A stretch of DNA of 64,000 nt from Pseudomonas sp. IPO3778 (GCF_013386825.1 NZ_JACARC010000041.1:139274-203273); one strand, 5' to 3'. Numbered from the stretch's first letter, positions 43,063 through 53,370 are shown. The notes: generated by a model from the sequence alone, not told the origin. Translations and numbers: made by a program.

Positions 43063-46000
43063 TGACTTGCGCAATTTGAGACGCGCCTCCAAGAGTGGGG
43101 TCCGAGTTATAGAAGGTGTAGACAGAGCCGCTGGCGTTGGCCGTGTAGAAATTACCGGCCTGCACGACGATGCTGTCGTTGGCATCCAGATGGATCGTCA
43201 GCGCCGAGTTCGCGCCCTGCCCCACGATGCTCTGGACCGCCGAGGCGGAAACCGAGATGAACTCGTTGACGCCATCCTTGACGTTGACGGACTCGGTGTT
43301 GGTGACGCGTCCGACCAGGTTACTCAGGTTCACGCTGCTGTTAGCGGCAAGGCCGGTAATCTGTAACGTGTCGGTACCGGCGCCGCCGTCCACGATGGCA
43401 TTCAGGTAGTTGGTGCTGTTGAGCACCAGCGTGTCGTTGCCCGCGCCGCCGCTGAGAGTGTCTGCGGCGGTACTGGACGTGAGCACGTTGTCCAGCGCGT
43501 TGCCGGTCAAGGTGACGGCAGAGCTGTTGGCGGCGATCGTTCCGTTCTCCACATTCGGGGCTAGCGTGTAGTTGATGCTGGTGAGCACCTGATCAGTCCC
43601 GGCACCCACGACTTCAGTGATGGTGTCTCCCGAGTCATCCACGGTGTAGGTGTCGTTGCCGGCACCGCCAGCCATCGAGTCCGCACCCGTTCCGCCGTCG
43701 AGGTTATCGTTGCCGGCGCCGCCCAGCAGCGTGTCGTTGCCCGCCATGCCGAGGAGATTGCTGCCTGCGCTGTTGGCGGTCAGTAGGTTGTCCTGGCTGT
43801 TGCCGGTCGCCGTGAGGTTTGCTGCGGTGCCAGTGAGGGTGAGGTTTTCCACGTTGGCGGCCAAGGTATAGCTGAGCGAGGCCATGACCTGATCGGTGCC
43901 CTCGCCTGTCGCTTCGGTCACCACATCGTTGGCATTGTCGACGAGGTAGGTGTCGTCCCCCGTCCCGCCGATGAGCGTATCGGCCCCCGCGCCACCATTC
44001 AGGGTGTCGTTGCCTGCACCGCCGGTCAGGGTGTTGGCTGCACTGTTGCCGGTCAGGATGTTATCGAGTTCATTGCCTGTGCCGTTGATGGCGGCGGTGC
44101 CGGTCAAGGTCAGGTTCTCGATGTTGTTGCCGATTGCAAGCGCGTAGCTGATGCTGCTGTTGACCAAGTCGGTACCGGCATTGAGTGCTTCCGTGATGAC
44201 GTCGCCGGTGTTGTCCACGAAGTACGTGTCGTTACCCAACCCGCCGTCCATGGTATCGGCCCCTGCCCCGCCATTGAGGATGTCGTCACCGGCGCCGCCG
44301 ATCAGGGTGTTGGCGGCACTGTTGCCGGTGAGGGTGTTGTTCAGTTCGTTGCCGGTGCCATTGATCGCGGCGGTGCCGGTCAGTGTCAGGTTCTCGACGT
44401 TGTTGCCGGTTGCGAGCGCGTAGCTGATGCTGCTGTTGACCAGGTCGGTACCGGCATTGAGTAGTTCGGTGATGACGTCGCCCGCATTGTCGACGAAGTA
44501 GGTGTCGTTGCCGGCACCGCCGGCCATCGTGTCGGCGCCGGTGCCACCGTCGAGCGTGTCGTTGCCGGTGCCGCCGGTTAGCGTGTCGTTGCCATCCATG
44601 CCGGACAGGGTGTTCCCGGCGTTGTTGGCAATGAGTGTGTTGTCCAGGCTGTTGCCGGTGGCGGTCAGTGCTGCGGTGGTGCCGGTGAGGGTCAGGTTTT
44701 CGACGTTGGCGCCCAGGGTGTAAGCGATGCTCGCGAGTACGGTGTCCGTGCCTTGGTTGAGGGTCTCTGTGACGACATCGCCGGTTGAGTCCACCACATA
44801 GGTATCGTTACCCGCGCCGCCGGTCATCGTGTCGGTGCCCGCACCGCCATCCAGGGTGTCATTGCCCGTGCCGCCGATGAGGGTGTCGTTGCCGGTCAAA
44901 CCGGTAAGCGTACTGCCCGAGTTGTTGGCGGTGAGCACATTGCCCAGGGTGTTACCGGTGGCGGTCAGGTTTGCGCTGGTGCCGGTGAGGGTGAGGTTTT
45001 CAACGTTGGTAGCCAGGGTATAGCTCACGCTGCTGTTGACAAGGTCCGTGCCCAGGGCGGAGCCCTCGGTCACGACATCACCCGTGCTGTCCACGTAGTA
45101 GGTGTCGTTGCCGGCACCGCCCGCCATGGTGTCATTGCCACTGCCGCCATCCAGGATGTCGTTGCCCGCGCCTCCCGTCAGAGTGTCATTGCCGGTCAAG
45201 CCCATCAGGCTGCTACCCGCGGCATTGGCAACCAGCACGTTGGCCAGGGCGTTGCCCGTTGCCGTCAGGTTCGCGGCAGTGCCATTGAGCGTGAGGTTCT
45301 CCACATCGGAGGACAGCGTATAGCTGACGGTACTGAAGACCTGGTCCGTCCCGGCGTTCAGCGATTCAGTGACCACGTCCGCTGCGTTGTCCACGTAGTA
45401 GGTATCGTTGCCCGCGCCACCGGTCATCGAGTCGGCCCCCGCGCCACCGTCAAGGGTGTCGTTGCCGGCGCCGCCCACCAGCGTGTCGTTACCGGCCAGC
45501 CCCAGCAGCTTGCTGCCTGCACTATCGGCGATGAGCACGTTGGCCAGGGCGTTGCCTGTGCCGGTCAGCCCCGCGGCGTTCCCGGTGAGGGTGAGGTTTT
45601 CAACGTTATTTTCCAGGGTATGGCTGACGCTTGAGTTGATTAGGTCCGTGCCCGCAGCGAGCGCCTCGGTGACCACATCTCCCGGATCGTCCACGTAATA
45701 GGTATCGTCTCCGGCCCCACCCGACATGGCATCCGCGCCGGTCCCGCCATCGAGGGTGTCGTTGCCTGCTCCACCGATCAGCGTATCGGCCCCCGCGCCG
45801 CCGGAAAGGCTGTCCCCTGCGTCGTTGCCGGTGATGACGTTGGCCAGTTCATTGCCGATGCCATTGAGGGACGCTGTACCCGCCAGCGTAAGGTTCTCGA
45901 TATTGCTACCCGTGGCCAGGGTATACGCGAGGGTGGACACGACGGTGTCGGTGCCACCCCCAGCGGCCTCGATCACCTGGTCACCCGCGTCATCGACGTA

Positions 46001-49000
46001 GTAGGTATCGTCGCCGAGCCCGCCGGTCATGGTGTCGGTGCCGGTGCCGCCGTCGAGGTTATCGTCGCCGGCACCGCCAAGCAGTGTGTCATTGCCGGCC
46101 AGACCCAGGAGTGTGCCGCCGGCGTCGTTGGCTTGCAGGGTGTTGTCCAGCGTGTTGCCTGTGCCGGTTAGGCCGGCGGTAGTGCCGGTGAGCGTGAGGT
46201 TCTCGACATTGGCCGACAGCGTATAGGCCACCGAGGCCATCACCTGGTCGGTGCCTTCGTTGGCCGCCTCGGTGACGACATCATTGGCATCGTCGACGAT
46301 GTAGGTGTCGTCGCCTGCGCCGCCGGTCATCGAATCGACACCGGTACCACCGTCCAGCGAGTCGTTGCCTGCGCCGCCCAACAGCGTGTCGTTACCGGCC
46401 ATGCCCAACAGCGTACTGCCCGCATCGTTGGCAGTCAGGACGTTGTCCAGCACGTTACCCGTGCCTACCAGCCCTGAAGTGCTCCCGGTGAGGGTGAGGT
46501 TTTCAACGTTATCTTCCAGGGTATGGCTGATGCTTGAATTGATGAGGTCTGTGCCTTCACCTGGCGCCTCGGTGACCACGTCACCCGCATCGTCCACCAC
46601 GTAGACATCGTCGCCGGTGCCGCCGATCAACGCGTCCGCACCGCTGCCGCCATCGAGGGTGTCGTTGCCCGCGCCGCCGGTCAGGGTGTCGTCGCCGGCA
46701 CCGCCACTAAGCAGGTTGTCACCGTCGTTGCCGGTCAGCACGTTGGCAAGCTCGTTGCCCGTACCATTAAGGTTGACTCGTCCCGGGGCCAGGGTGAGGT
46801 TTTCCAGGTTGCTGTCTGACCCCAACGCGTAGTCGATGCTGGAGATGACCAGGTCGGTGCCTGCGCCGGAGGCCTCGCTGATGATATCGTTGGCGTCGTC
46901 GACGTAATAGGTATCGTCGCCGGTTCCGCCGGTCATGGTGTCGGCGCCGGTGCCGCCATCGAGAGTGTCGTTGCCCAGGCCGCCAAGCAGGGTGTCATTC
47001 CCCGCCATACCCAGAAGTGTGCCGCCTGCGTCGTTGGCTTGCAGGGTGTTGTCCAGTTCATTGCCGGTCGCCGCAAGGCCTGAGTTGGAACCGGTGAGCG
47101 TGAGGTTCTCGACGTTGGGCGAAAGTGTATAACTCACCGAGGCCATCACCTGATCGGTGCCCTCGTTAGCCGCCTCGGTGACGACATCATTGGCATCGTC
47201 GACGGCGTAGGTGTCGCCGCCCGCGCCGCCCGCCATCGAGTCGACGCCCGTGCCGCCGTCCAGTGTGTCGTTGCCGGCGCCGCCTATTAACGTGTCGTCG
47301 CCGGCCATGCCCAGCAGCGTGCTGCCCGCGTCGTTGGCGGTCAGGACGTTGTCCAGCACGTTGCCCGTACCGACCAGCCCTGGGGTGCTCCCCGTGAGGG
47401 TGAGGTTTTCAACGTTGTCTTCCAGGGTGTGGCTGATGCTTGAGTCGATGAGATCTGTGCCTTCGCCGGGAGCCTCGGTGACCACATCGCCCGTATCGTC
47501 CACAACGTAGACATCGTTTCCCGTACCTCCCGCCATTGCGTCGGCACCGGCGCCGCCATCGAGGGTATCGTTACCCGCGCCGCCCATCAGCGTATCGTCG
47601 CCCAATCCGCCGGACAGCCGGTTGTCGCCGCTGTTGCCTTCAATGACGTTGGCCAGGTCATTGCCGGTTCCGTCGATGTCGGCGGTACTGGTCAGCGTCA
47701 GGTTCTCGATGTTCGCCGACAGCACATAGCTCACGCTCGCCTGTACGTTGTCCGTTCCTTCACCGGAAGTTTCCGTAATGCTGTCGTTTGAATCATCCAC
47801 CACATAGGTGTCGTCACCGGCGCCGCCCTTCATGACGTCAACCCCTGTTCCGCCATCCAGGGTGTCGTTGCCGGCACCGCCAATGAGGGTGTCGTTGCCG
47901 CCCATGCCGTTCAGGGTGTTGCCCGCATCGTTGGCGGTGAGCACGTTGGCCAGCGCGTTACCGCTACCCACCAGGCCCGCCGTCATGCCGACTAGGGTGA
48001 GGTTTTCGACGTTGTCCGCCAGGGTGTAGGAAAGGCTACTTTGAACAAGGTCCGTCCCGCCATCGGGCAGTTCCGTAACGGTGTCGCCGGCATCATCCAC
48101 CACATAGGTGTCGTCACCGGCGCCACCCGCCATCGAGTCGGCACCGCCGCCACCGTCGAGGATGTCGTTACCGGCGCCGCCCACCAGCGTGTCGTTGCCC
48201 GCCATGCCGAGCAAGGTGCTGCCCGCATCGTTGGCGGTTATTACGTTCGCCAGCTCATTACCGGTGGCGACCAATCCCGGGGTGGTGCCGGCCAGCGTGA
48301 GATTCTCCACGTTCGCCGACAGCGTATGACTGACCGAGGCCAACACCGTATCGGTGCCCTCGTCAGCGGCCTCGACGACGGTGTCACCCGCATCATCGAC
48401 GATGTAGGTGTCATTGCCGGCGCCCCCCATCATCAGGTCGCTGCCAGTGCCGCCGTCCAACGTGTCGTTGGCAGCGCTGCCATACAAGGTGTCGTTGCCG
48501 GCGCCGCCTTCGATGATGTTGGACAGCCCCTGCGCCGGCAGTACCAGGGTGAAATCCGTCCCCAGGGAACCCACCAGCAGGTCGCTGGGCGTGTTGACGT
48601 CCTTGACGATCACGGTGGCGGTTTTTTCGAAGTCCACGGTTTGGTGCGACAGGTCGGTCACCGACACGTCGATAGTGATCACGAAGCTCAGCGCAAACCC
48701 GGTGCTGTCGGTGACCTCGGTAGTGGGATAAATCAGCTTGCTTAATATCTGGTAAGTGCCGTCGAAGGATGCGCCTGACTGGGGCGCCGGCACGTCCAGG
48801 TGCCAGACGCCGTTGGCATCGACAGTGCCGCCTTCAAAGCTATAACCGCTGGGAAGGCCCGAAACGGAATAGCTGTTGACGCTCGCCGTGTTGCTCACCG
48901 TGAGCTGCATTTCCTTGGCAAAGCCAGTCCCCAGGCGCTGGGCGTCATCGCCGAAAATCACGTCATTGCCCGGCGTGCCGACCAGATGCTCGGGCGCAGA

Positions 49001-49684
49001 CTGCGCCTCAAGGCTGCCGTCAGTGGCCGTAGAGGGATCTCCGCCGGCACCGTAGAGCGTCGCTCCGTCTTGACGGTCACCGGTGACGTTGAAGAGGGAC
49101 AGTCCGCTGACCTGCGCAGGTCCGTCACTGTGCACCGGTATCGGTACGCTGCCGGCCCGCCCAGGTGGCAGGACCAGTTGGGGTGGGTTGGGATCATTGA
49201 TCGGTTGGGCGATCTCGGGCGGCGCACTGGGCTTGCTCAACGCCTTGAGCGCCTCGGACGTCGCGTCGACCGGGCTCGGTTGGGCCGTCGCTGCCGGGGG
49301 CACTGCGTCTACCGGCTCTGGCTCCTGCGGCGGGTGCGGCGGCTGTTGCTCGGCAGGCGGCTCGTTCGGCACGGCCTTGGGAGGCTCCACAGGCACCGGA
49401 CTGACCGCAGCGGCCGCCAGCGGCGAGTCGGTGGCGGCAGCGCCAAACTCACTGACCAGGTGCAGCAACTGATTGGCGGCCAGGGCGTGCCCGTCGGCAA
49501 AGAGCACCGGCGGCGGATTTTCGGTCATGGCATCCAGCGCGCCGCCCAACAACACCAGGTGTTCGCCGTTCTTGAGCACAATCACCAAGTCGACATCCGA
49601 GACAGACACCCCGGCAATATCGCCCTGGTTGAACGGCAGCTTGAACTTGCCTTCTTGGCGCGTGATGGTTTTCAGGGTGCTCAT
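43046..49684 (-). CDS. Giant RTX adhesin, type I secretion substrate
   Basis: The protein has 2212 residues. Residues 1-~85 form a BapA-prefix-like module (KLPFNQGDIAGVSVSDVDLV, KNGEHLVLLGG), then a Pro/Ala-rich linker (~90-210) and a cadherin/VCBS-like domain (~250-380). About 17 units of ~100 residues span ~390-2085. Each unit joins several GGxGxDx(L/I) calcium-binding nonapeptides to a DD-x-x-D-x-V-x-E-x-x-x-x-G-T-D...NVENLTLTG segment. The last ~110 residues lack RTX and carry the C-terminal export signal. No dialanine LapG site typical of LapA is evident. It should fold in calcium outside the cell and mediate adhesion. AGGAAG precedes the ATG, which overlaps the MotA-like stop. Confidence 0.95.
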   Translation of the reverse strand: MSTLKTITRQEGKFKLPFNQGDIAGVSVSDVDLVIVLKNGEHLVLLGGALDAMTENPPPVLFADGHALAANQLLHLVSEFGAAATDSPLAAAAVSPVPVEPPKAVPNEPPAEQQPPHPPQEPEPVDAVPPAATAQPSPVDATSEALKALSKPSAPPEIAQPINDPNPPQLVLPPGRAGSVPIPVHSDGPAQVSGLSLFNVTGDRQDGATLYGAGGDPSTATDGSLEAQSAPEHLVGTPGNDVIFGDDAQRLGTGFAKEMQLTVSNTASVNSYSVSGLPSGYSFEGGTVDANGVWHLDVPAPQSGASFDGTYQILSKLIYPTTEVTDSTGFALSFVITIDVSVTDLSHQTVDFEKTATVIVKDVNTPSDLLVGSLGTDFTLVLPAQGLSNIIEGGAGNDTLYGSAANDTLDGGTGSDLMMGGAGNDTYIVDDAGDTVVEAADEGTDTVLASVSHTLSANVENLTLAGTTPGLVATGNELANVITANDAGSTLLGMAGNDTLVGGAGNDILDGGGGADSMAGGAGDDTYVVDDAGDTVTELPDGGTDLVQSSLSYTLADNVENLTLVGMTAGLVGSGNALANVLTANDAGNTLNGMGGNDTLIGGAGNDTLDGGTGVDVMKGGAGDDTYVVDDSNDSITETSGEGTDNVQASVSYVLSANIENLTLTSTADIDGTGNDLANVIEGNSGDNRLSGGLGDDTLMGGAGNDTLDGGAGADAMAGGTGNDVYVVDDTGDVVTEAPGEGTDLIDSSISHTLEDNVENLTLTGSTPGLVGTGNVLDNVLTANDAGSTLLGMAGDDTLIGGAGNDTLDGGTGVDSMAGGAGGDTYAVDDANDVVTEAANEGTDQVMASVSYTLSPNVENLTLTGSNSGLAATGNELDNTLQANDAGGTLLGMAGNDTLLGGLGNDTLDGGTGADTMTGGTGDDTYYVDDANDIISEASGAGTDLVISSIDYALGSDSNLENLTLAPGRVNLNGTGNELANVLTGNDGDNLLSGGAGDDTLTGGAGNDTLDGGSGADALIGGTGDDVYVVDDAGDVVTEAPGEGTDLINSSISHTLEDNVENLTLTGSTSGLVGTGNVLDNVLTANDAGSTLLGMAGNDTLLGGAGNDSLDGGTGVDSMTGGAGDDTYIVDDANDVVTEAANEGTDQVMASVAYTLSANVENLTLTGTTAGLTGTGNTLDNTLQANDAGGTLLGLAGNDTLLGGAGDDNLDGGTGTDTMTGGLGDDTYYVDDAGDQVIEAAGGGTDTVVSTLAYTLATGSNIENLTLAGTASLNGIGNELANVITGNDAGDSLSGGAGADTLIGGAGNDTLDGGTGADAMSGGAGDDTYYVDDPGDVVTEALAAGTDLINSSVSHTLENNVENLTLTGNAAGLTGTGNALANVLIADSAGSKLLGLAGNDTLVGGAGNDTLDGGAGADSMTGGAGNDTYYVDNAADVVTESLNAGTDQVFSTVSYTLSSDVENLTLNGTAANLTATGNALANVLVANAAGSSLMGLTGNDTLTGGAGNDILDGGSGNDTMAGGAGNDTYYVDSTGDVVTEGSALGTDLVNSSVSYTLATNVENLTLTGTSANLTATGNTLGNVLTANNSGSTLTGLTGNDTLIGGTGNDTLDGGAGTDTMTGGAGNDTYVVDSTGDVVTETLNQGTDTVLASIAYTLGANVENLTLTGTTAALTATGNSLDNTLIANNAGNTLSGMDGNDTLTGGTGNDTLDGGTGADTMAGGAGNDTYFVDNAGDVITELLNAGTDLVNSSISYALATGNNVENLTLTGTAAINGTGNELNNTLTGNSAANTLIGGAGDDILNGGAGADTMDGGLGNDTYFVDNTGDVITEALNAGTDLVNSSISYALAIGNNIENLTLTGTAAINGTGNELDNILTGNSAANTLTGGAGNDTLNGGAGADTLIGGTGDDTYLVDNANDVVTEATGEGTDQVMASLSYTLAANVENLTLTGTAANLTATGNSQDNLLTANSAGSNLLGMAGNDTLLGGAGNDNLDGGTGADSMAGGAGNDTYTVDDSGDTITEVVGAGTDQVLTSINYTLAPNVENGTIAANSSAVTLTGNALDNVLTSSTAADTLSGGAGNDTLVLNSTNYLNAIVDGGAGTDTLQITGLAANSSVNLSNLVGRVTNTESVNVKDGVNEFISVSASAVQSIVGQGANSALTIHLDANDSIVVQAGNFYTANASGSVYTFYNSDPTLGGASQIAQVNVSTV
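43430..48515 (-). repeat. ~300-base tandem coding repeat of the RTX adhesin, 17 units
   Basis: About 5.1 kb is built from units of about 300 bases, each encoding one RTX block plus an ENLTL segment (17 (V/I/L)EN(L/G)T segments can be counted). Alternating near-identical units, for example those around 46320-46500 and 47220-47400, point to internal duplication or gene conversion. Confidence 0.9.
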
Positions 49685-51312
49685 CAGCAGGCTTCCTGTG
49701 AAGGATCACGCCCGGTGTTGAGCGTCTCGTCCCGCAGCACACTCAGGATCGCCGAGAGCCCGATGCGTAGCTCTCGTTCAAGACGTTCGGCGCCTTGGGC
49801 CACCTCATACGCGACCTGATCACCCGCTGCATCGCTGTGAGGCTTGAGCAAGGTCTGGTTGAGTGTCTGCGCCTGGGTTTTGGCTTCTGCCAGGGCGGCG
49901 CCGACCGTGTGCGCGAAGTCTTGCAGCGCCTGCACCAATGCAAGCGAGTCTTGCTGCCCGCGCAGCACCTGCGTCCGGGTGGCGGTGTTGAGTTCACCAA
50001 AACCATCAAACACATGCTCCAGCAATTCCTGTTGACGCAATACGGAGCGGGTCAGCGCGTCGGCCTGGTCATGCTGCGCCACGGCAGCGGCCAACCGTTG
50101 ATTCAGCACTTCGACCACCGCCTCGTAGGTGCGCCGTGCATACTCTGCATGTGCATGATCGATTTGCGCCGCAAACTGGCTCATCTGATGAGTCAAACCA
50201 TGGGCCAGCTCCTTGTGTTGCTGGTCGCCCTGACGCTGGGACTGCACCATGGTTTCAATCAACCGGGCTGTCCACTGATGGCCTTCCTCAGTTTTGTTGA
50301 CCAGCACGGGCAAAGCCGCCAAGTGGCTGGCCATCGCATCTGCTTTCTCTTCTGCTTGCTGCGCCAACGCCACCAACCCCTCCACACTGGAGAGCAACAG
50401 GGCCTGGCGCTCTTCATTGCGCTTGCTCTGGAGGACGATGCCCCTCACCTCCCCGTGCAGGTTTTCATGCTGGAGCTGGAGGTCGGCGACCCGATGCTTC
50501 CACTGCGCGCCGACCTCGGCCTGGTTACCCTGAGTGTCGCCTTGCGGTATGTGCACATGGGCGGTCACCCCGTCCACCACGCTGCGGGCAAACTGCAGGA
50601 ACTCCACCTGGAAGGCGCGTACCGACAGCATCATGATGCCCAACGTCAGCGAACAGAGCAGGCCGAACATCGAGGCGCTGAAGGCGGTCCCCATGGCGGT
50701 CAGCGGGTATTTCAGATTACCGATCAGGGTGGCTAGGGCCTTGTCCATGTCTTGGGAGGCATCGGTGTTGGCAAAGCCGCCAATCAAATTGCCGACCGCC
50801 ACCAGGGTTTCCAACAGACCAATAAACGTACCCAGCAGGCCCAGCGCGATCATCAGGCCCACTACGTATTGGGCCACTTCCTGGCGACTCTCCAGGACCC
50901 GATGAACATCCTCCAGCTCTTCCTGTATCTGCGATTGCTCAATCGCCGAGGTCTCACGGGTGCGACGGATACGGCCGAGGTTAGCGAGCAGGCGGGACGC
51001 CACTGACTTGAGCTGCATGCGCTCGGCATGGGAGTCCTGCTCAGGGTCGAGCAACGCGAACTGCTGGAACACTTGCCACTCGTTACGGATCGCCTGGATG
51101 CGCAGCATCATCAGTAAGGCGCCACCCAGCGCCGTGCCGAGGATGATGCAGTTGAGAATGACGTTGGTCAGGATGGAATGCACGACAAACTCGCGAAAAA
51201 TCACGCCCATTACGCCAATCAGGGCAAGGGGCGCCGAGGCAAGGAAAAGGTGACGCCTATGAATGGCTCTAAGTGTTTTCATGGTTTGGCTCGTGTCTTT
51301 AATAGATAACAT
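49684..51312 (-). CDS. MotA/TolQ/ExbB-type proton channel subunit (SiiB-like)
   Basis: About 542 residues. Two N-terminal helices (~25-70) are followed by a cytoplasmic segment, then the MotA/TolQ/ExbB core with VGLMIALGLLGTFIGLLETL and YPLTAMGTAFSASMFGLLCS. A long coiled-coil C-terminal part of about 300 residues follows. Placed with a MotB-like partner in a type I secretion operon, it matches the role of SiiB in Salmonella SPI-4, where a SiiAB proton channel acts on the adhesin exporter. The start is uncertain: ATG 51312, ATG 51282 and GTG 51348 are possible and none has a strong ribosome site. The stop overlaps the adhesin ATG. Confidence 0.85.
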   Translation of the reverse strand: MLSIKDTSQTMKTLRAIHRRHLFLASAPLALIGVMGVIFREFVVHSILTNVILNCIILGTALGGALLMMLRIQAIRNEWQVFQQFALLDPEQDSHAERMQLKSVASRLLANLGRIRRTRETSAIEQSQIQEELEDVHRVLESRQEVAQYVVGLMIALGLLGTFIGLLETLVAVGNLIGGFANTDASQDMDKALATLIGNLKYPLTAMGTAFSASMFGLLCSLTLGIMMLSVRAFQVEFLQFARSVVDGVTAHVHIPQGDTQGNQAEVGAQWKHRVADLQLQHENLHGEVRGIVLQSKRNEERQALLLSSVEGLVALAQQAEEKADAMASHLAALPVLVNKTEEGHQWTARLIETMVQSQRQGDQQHKELAHGLTHQMSQFAAQIDHAHAEYARRTYEAVVEVLNQRLAAAVAQHDQADALTRSVLRQQELLEHVFDGFGELNTATRTQVLRGQQDSLALVQALQDFAHTVGAALAEAKTQAQTLNQTLLKPHSDAAGDQVAYEVAQGAERLERELRIGLSAILSVLRDETLNTGRDPSQEAC

Positions 51313-51334
51313 GGGCGGCGCTGTGCGTGAGCAC

Positions 51335-52666
51335 TCAGCGCGGCTCACTCAGGGCTGTGCGTGCAAAGCGGTTCAACGGCGATAACAGGTAGGCGAGCAC
51401 GGTTCGGCTGCCTACGACGATTTCGGCGGTGGCCACCATGCCCGGCATGATGGGGCGCCCGGCGAACGGATGACGTTCGCCGTCAAGGCTTACGCGAACC
51501 CGGTAAAACCGCTCGCCACGCTCATCCGGCATGGTGTCGGCGCTGACCTCGGTCAAGCGCCCTTCGGCCACGCCAAAGGAGGCATAGTCGTAGGCAGACA
51601 GGCGCACGTTAACCGGCAAACCGGGTTGCAATTCTGCCCGGTCGGCCGGCCGCACCCGGGCCTCCACCACGATGCGCCCGCTGGAAGGCGTGATCTCGAA
51701 CAGCCCGTCGCCGGGGCGAATCACACCGCCTACGGTCGTCACGTTGACCCGGTTGACTACCCCCGAGACAGGCGAACGCAGTTCTGTGCGCTCCACCCTG
51801 TCATTGCTGGCCTTGAGTTCTTGCTCCACGCCTTGCAGGTCGGTTTGGGCGGCGATCAAGTCGGTACGGGCCTCGGCGCGAAAGCGCGACTGCACTTCCT
51901 GGCTGCGCCCTTCGGCTTCCGCCACCGCGGCACGCAGCCGGGGCAAGGAGGTGTCGGCTTCAGCGATCATGGACTTCAGTCGCTGTACCCGCGATTGTGC
52001 GTCCAACACTTCCAGTTTGGAGGCGGCCTCGTGCTGCAACATGTCGGCCGCAATCTGCAGTTGACGCTGGGCCAGGTCGACTTCAGAGGTCAGGTTGGCG
52101 CGGCGGCTGTTCAGTTCGGCGAGTTCGGAGCGCTTTTGCGTGACCTGCTCGGCGGCGACCTGCTGATCCTGATCCAGCCGCTGGCGCCGTGCGAGCAACG
52201 CTTCCTGCTCACTACGGATCGCGCGTGCGGCATCACTGTCGGGGGGGCCGGACGCCGCGAGGGGCGCCATGTTTTCGCCGGTGGCTTCGGCCTTGAGGCG
52301 AGCCACCTTGGCGATCAGGGCTTGCTCATGCACGCGGCGCTCGCCCATCTGCGAATTGCCCTGGACGTCGCTGATGCGTGCAAGCAAATCGCCTTGCTGG
52401 ACGATGTCGCCTTCGGCCACGTCGATGGACATCACCACCCCGCCCTCCAGGTGCTGCACCACCTGGCTTCGGGTCGAGGGAATGACGCGCCCCTCGGCGC
52501 GCACCACCATCCGCATCGGCGCGAAAGCGGCCCACGTCACCAGCAGCACCACCAGGATGAACAAGCCCACGATCCAGCGGCGCGGCGCGCGCAACTGCGC
52601 CAGTATGACGGCCTGGCGGTGTTGGCGGCCCGCAGAGCGCTCGGACGCCTTCCCCGGCGGCATCAT
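51335..52666 (-). CDS. Type I secretion membrane fusion protein (HlyD/LapC/SiiD-like)
   Basis: This 443-residue HlyD-family adaptor has a short cytoplasmic N-terminus and one membrane helix (WIVGLFILVVLLVTWAAF, ~31-48). A biotinyl-lipoyl-like half-motif (HLEGGVVMSIDVAEGDIV), a long coiled-coil hairpin (~100-290) and the HlyD C-terminal signature LRSPVSGVVNRVNVTTVGGV follow. It bridges the ABC exporter and the TolC-like duct. Its ATG overlaps the stop of the MotB-like gene by four bases. Confidence 0.93.
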   Translation of the reverse strand: MMPPGKASERSAGRQHRQAVILAQLRAPRRWIVGLFILVVLLVTWAAFAPMRMVVRAEGRVIPSTRSQVVQHLEGGVVMSIDVAEGDIVQQGDLLARISDVQGNSQMGERRVHEQALIAKVARLKAEATGENMAPLAASGPPDSDAARAIRSEQEALLARRQRLDQDQQVAAEQVTQKRSELAELNSRRANLTSEVDLAQRQLQIAADMLQHEAASKLEVLDAQSRVQRLKSMIAEADTSLPRLRAAVAEAEGRSQEVQSRFRAEARTDLIAAQTDLQGVEQELKASNDRVERTELRSPVSGVVNRVNVTTVGGVIRPGDGLFEITPSSGRIVVEARVRPADRAELQPGLPVNVRLSAYDYASFGVAEGRLTEVSADTMPDERGERFYRVRVSLDGERHPFAGRPIMPGMVATAEIVVGSRTVLAYLLSPLNRFARTALSEPR

Positions 52667-53367
52667 GGCTGTTTCCGCAGGCGGATGGCGACGTGACTGC
52701 GCCCGTCCGTAGAGGGTGCATTCAGAATCAGTGTCTCAATGTGGCTCGGTGCAACGCCCTTGGACACCAAGTGATCACGCAGCACCGCCAAGCGGTAAAA
52801 CGCCAGGCGCCGTGCTTCGCTTGGCGAAGGCTCGGCCATGGTCGCTTGCAGCGACACCTGCCATTGGCCTGCCGTGCCAAAATTGCCAAAGGCACCATCC
52901 AGGGCATCCATGAGTTTTTTCTCCAGGGTGGTCACGCCCAGCGCATAGCTCACATCGAGTGCAGGCGCGCGACCGGAGATCACCACCGGCGACTTGGGCG
53001 CAGCCTCTCTGACCGGAACGCCTGCGCCGCCCTCGGCCAGTTTCACCAGCGACAGCGCCTGCTGCGCGGCACTCAGGTCGGCGGTGAGTTGGCGATTCTC
53101 CTCTTGCAAGTGCTCGGCTTTCTCATGATCAGACTGGGCCTGGGCGCGGACCTCACGGGTTAACGCCTCGACCTGTGCCTGCTGTTGTTCCACCTGTTGC
53201 GCAATGCCTTGGGCGACTTTCGCCTTGCTGATTTTGAGCATGCTGCCAAACATGGAAATGGCGAATACCACCACCACAAACACCATGACGAGCACGACGT
53301 TGGTGAGGGCATCCACAAACCCGGGCCAAAAATTCTGTTCGCGCGACGAAGCGCTGCCTCCGGCCAT
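52663..53367 (-). CDS. MotB/OmpA-like proton channel subunit (SiiA-like)
   Basis: This 234-residue protein has a single N-terminal membrane helix containing an Asp, FWPGFVDALTNVVLVMVFVV (Asp19). This is the position of the proton-binding Asp of MotB, ExbD and SiiA. A coiled coil (~55-110) and a periplasmic C-terminal domain (~130-234) with an OmpA/MotB-like ARRLAFYRLAVLRDHLVSKG segment follow. It should form a proton channel with the MotA-like protein. An AAGGAATAA ribosome site overlaps the stop of the TolC-like gene. Confidence 0.87.
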   Translation of the reverse strand: MAGGSASSREQNFWPGFVDALTNVVLVMVFVVVVFAISMFGSMLKISKAKVAQGIAQQVEQQQAQVEALTREVRAQAQSDHEKAEHLQEENRQLTADLSAAQQALSLVKLAEGGAGVPVREAAPKSPVVISGRAPALDVSYALGVTTLEKKLMDALDGAFGNFGTAGQWQVSLQATMAEPSPSEARRLAFYRLAVLRDHLVSKGVAPSHIETLILNAPSTDGRSHVAIRLRKQP

Positions 53368-53370
53368 GAT

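Noticed and set aside
43430..48515. Regular DNA repeats that might suggest a CRISPR array
   Set aside because: The period is ~300 bases, the units are coding and in frame, and there are no short identical repeats separated by unique spacers.
43170..48731. Many plus-strand frames rich in Pro, Val and Ser recurring every ~300 bases
   Set aside because: They are the complement of the RTX repeats and repeat only because the coding strand does.
43046..49684. Calling the adhesin LapA
   Set aside because: The N-terminus is not the LapA retention module, no LapG site is evident, and the operon carries a MotAB-like pair not found with lap genes.
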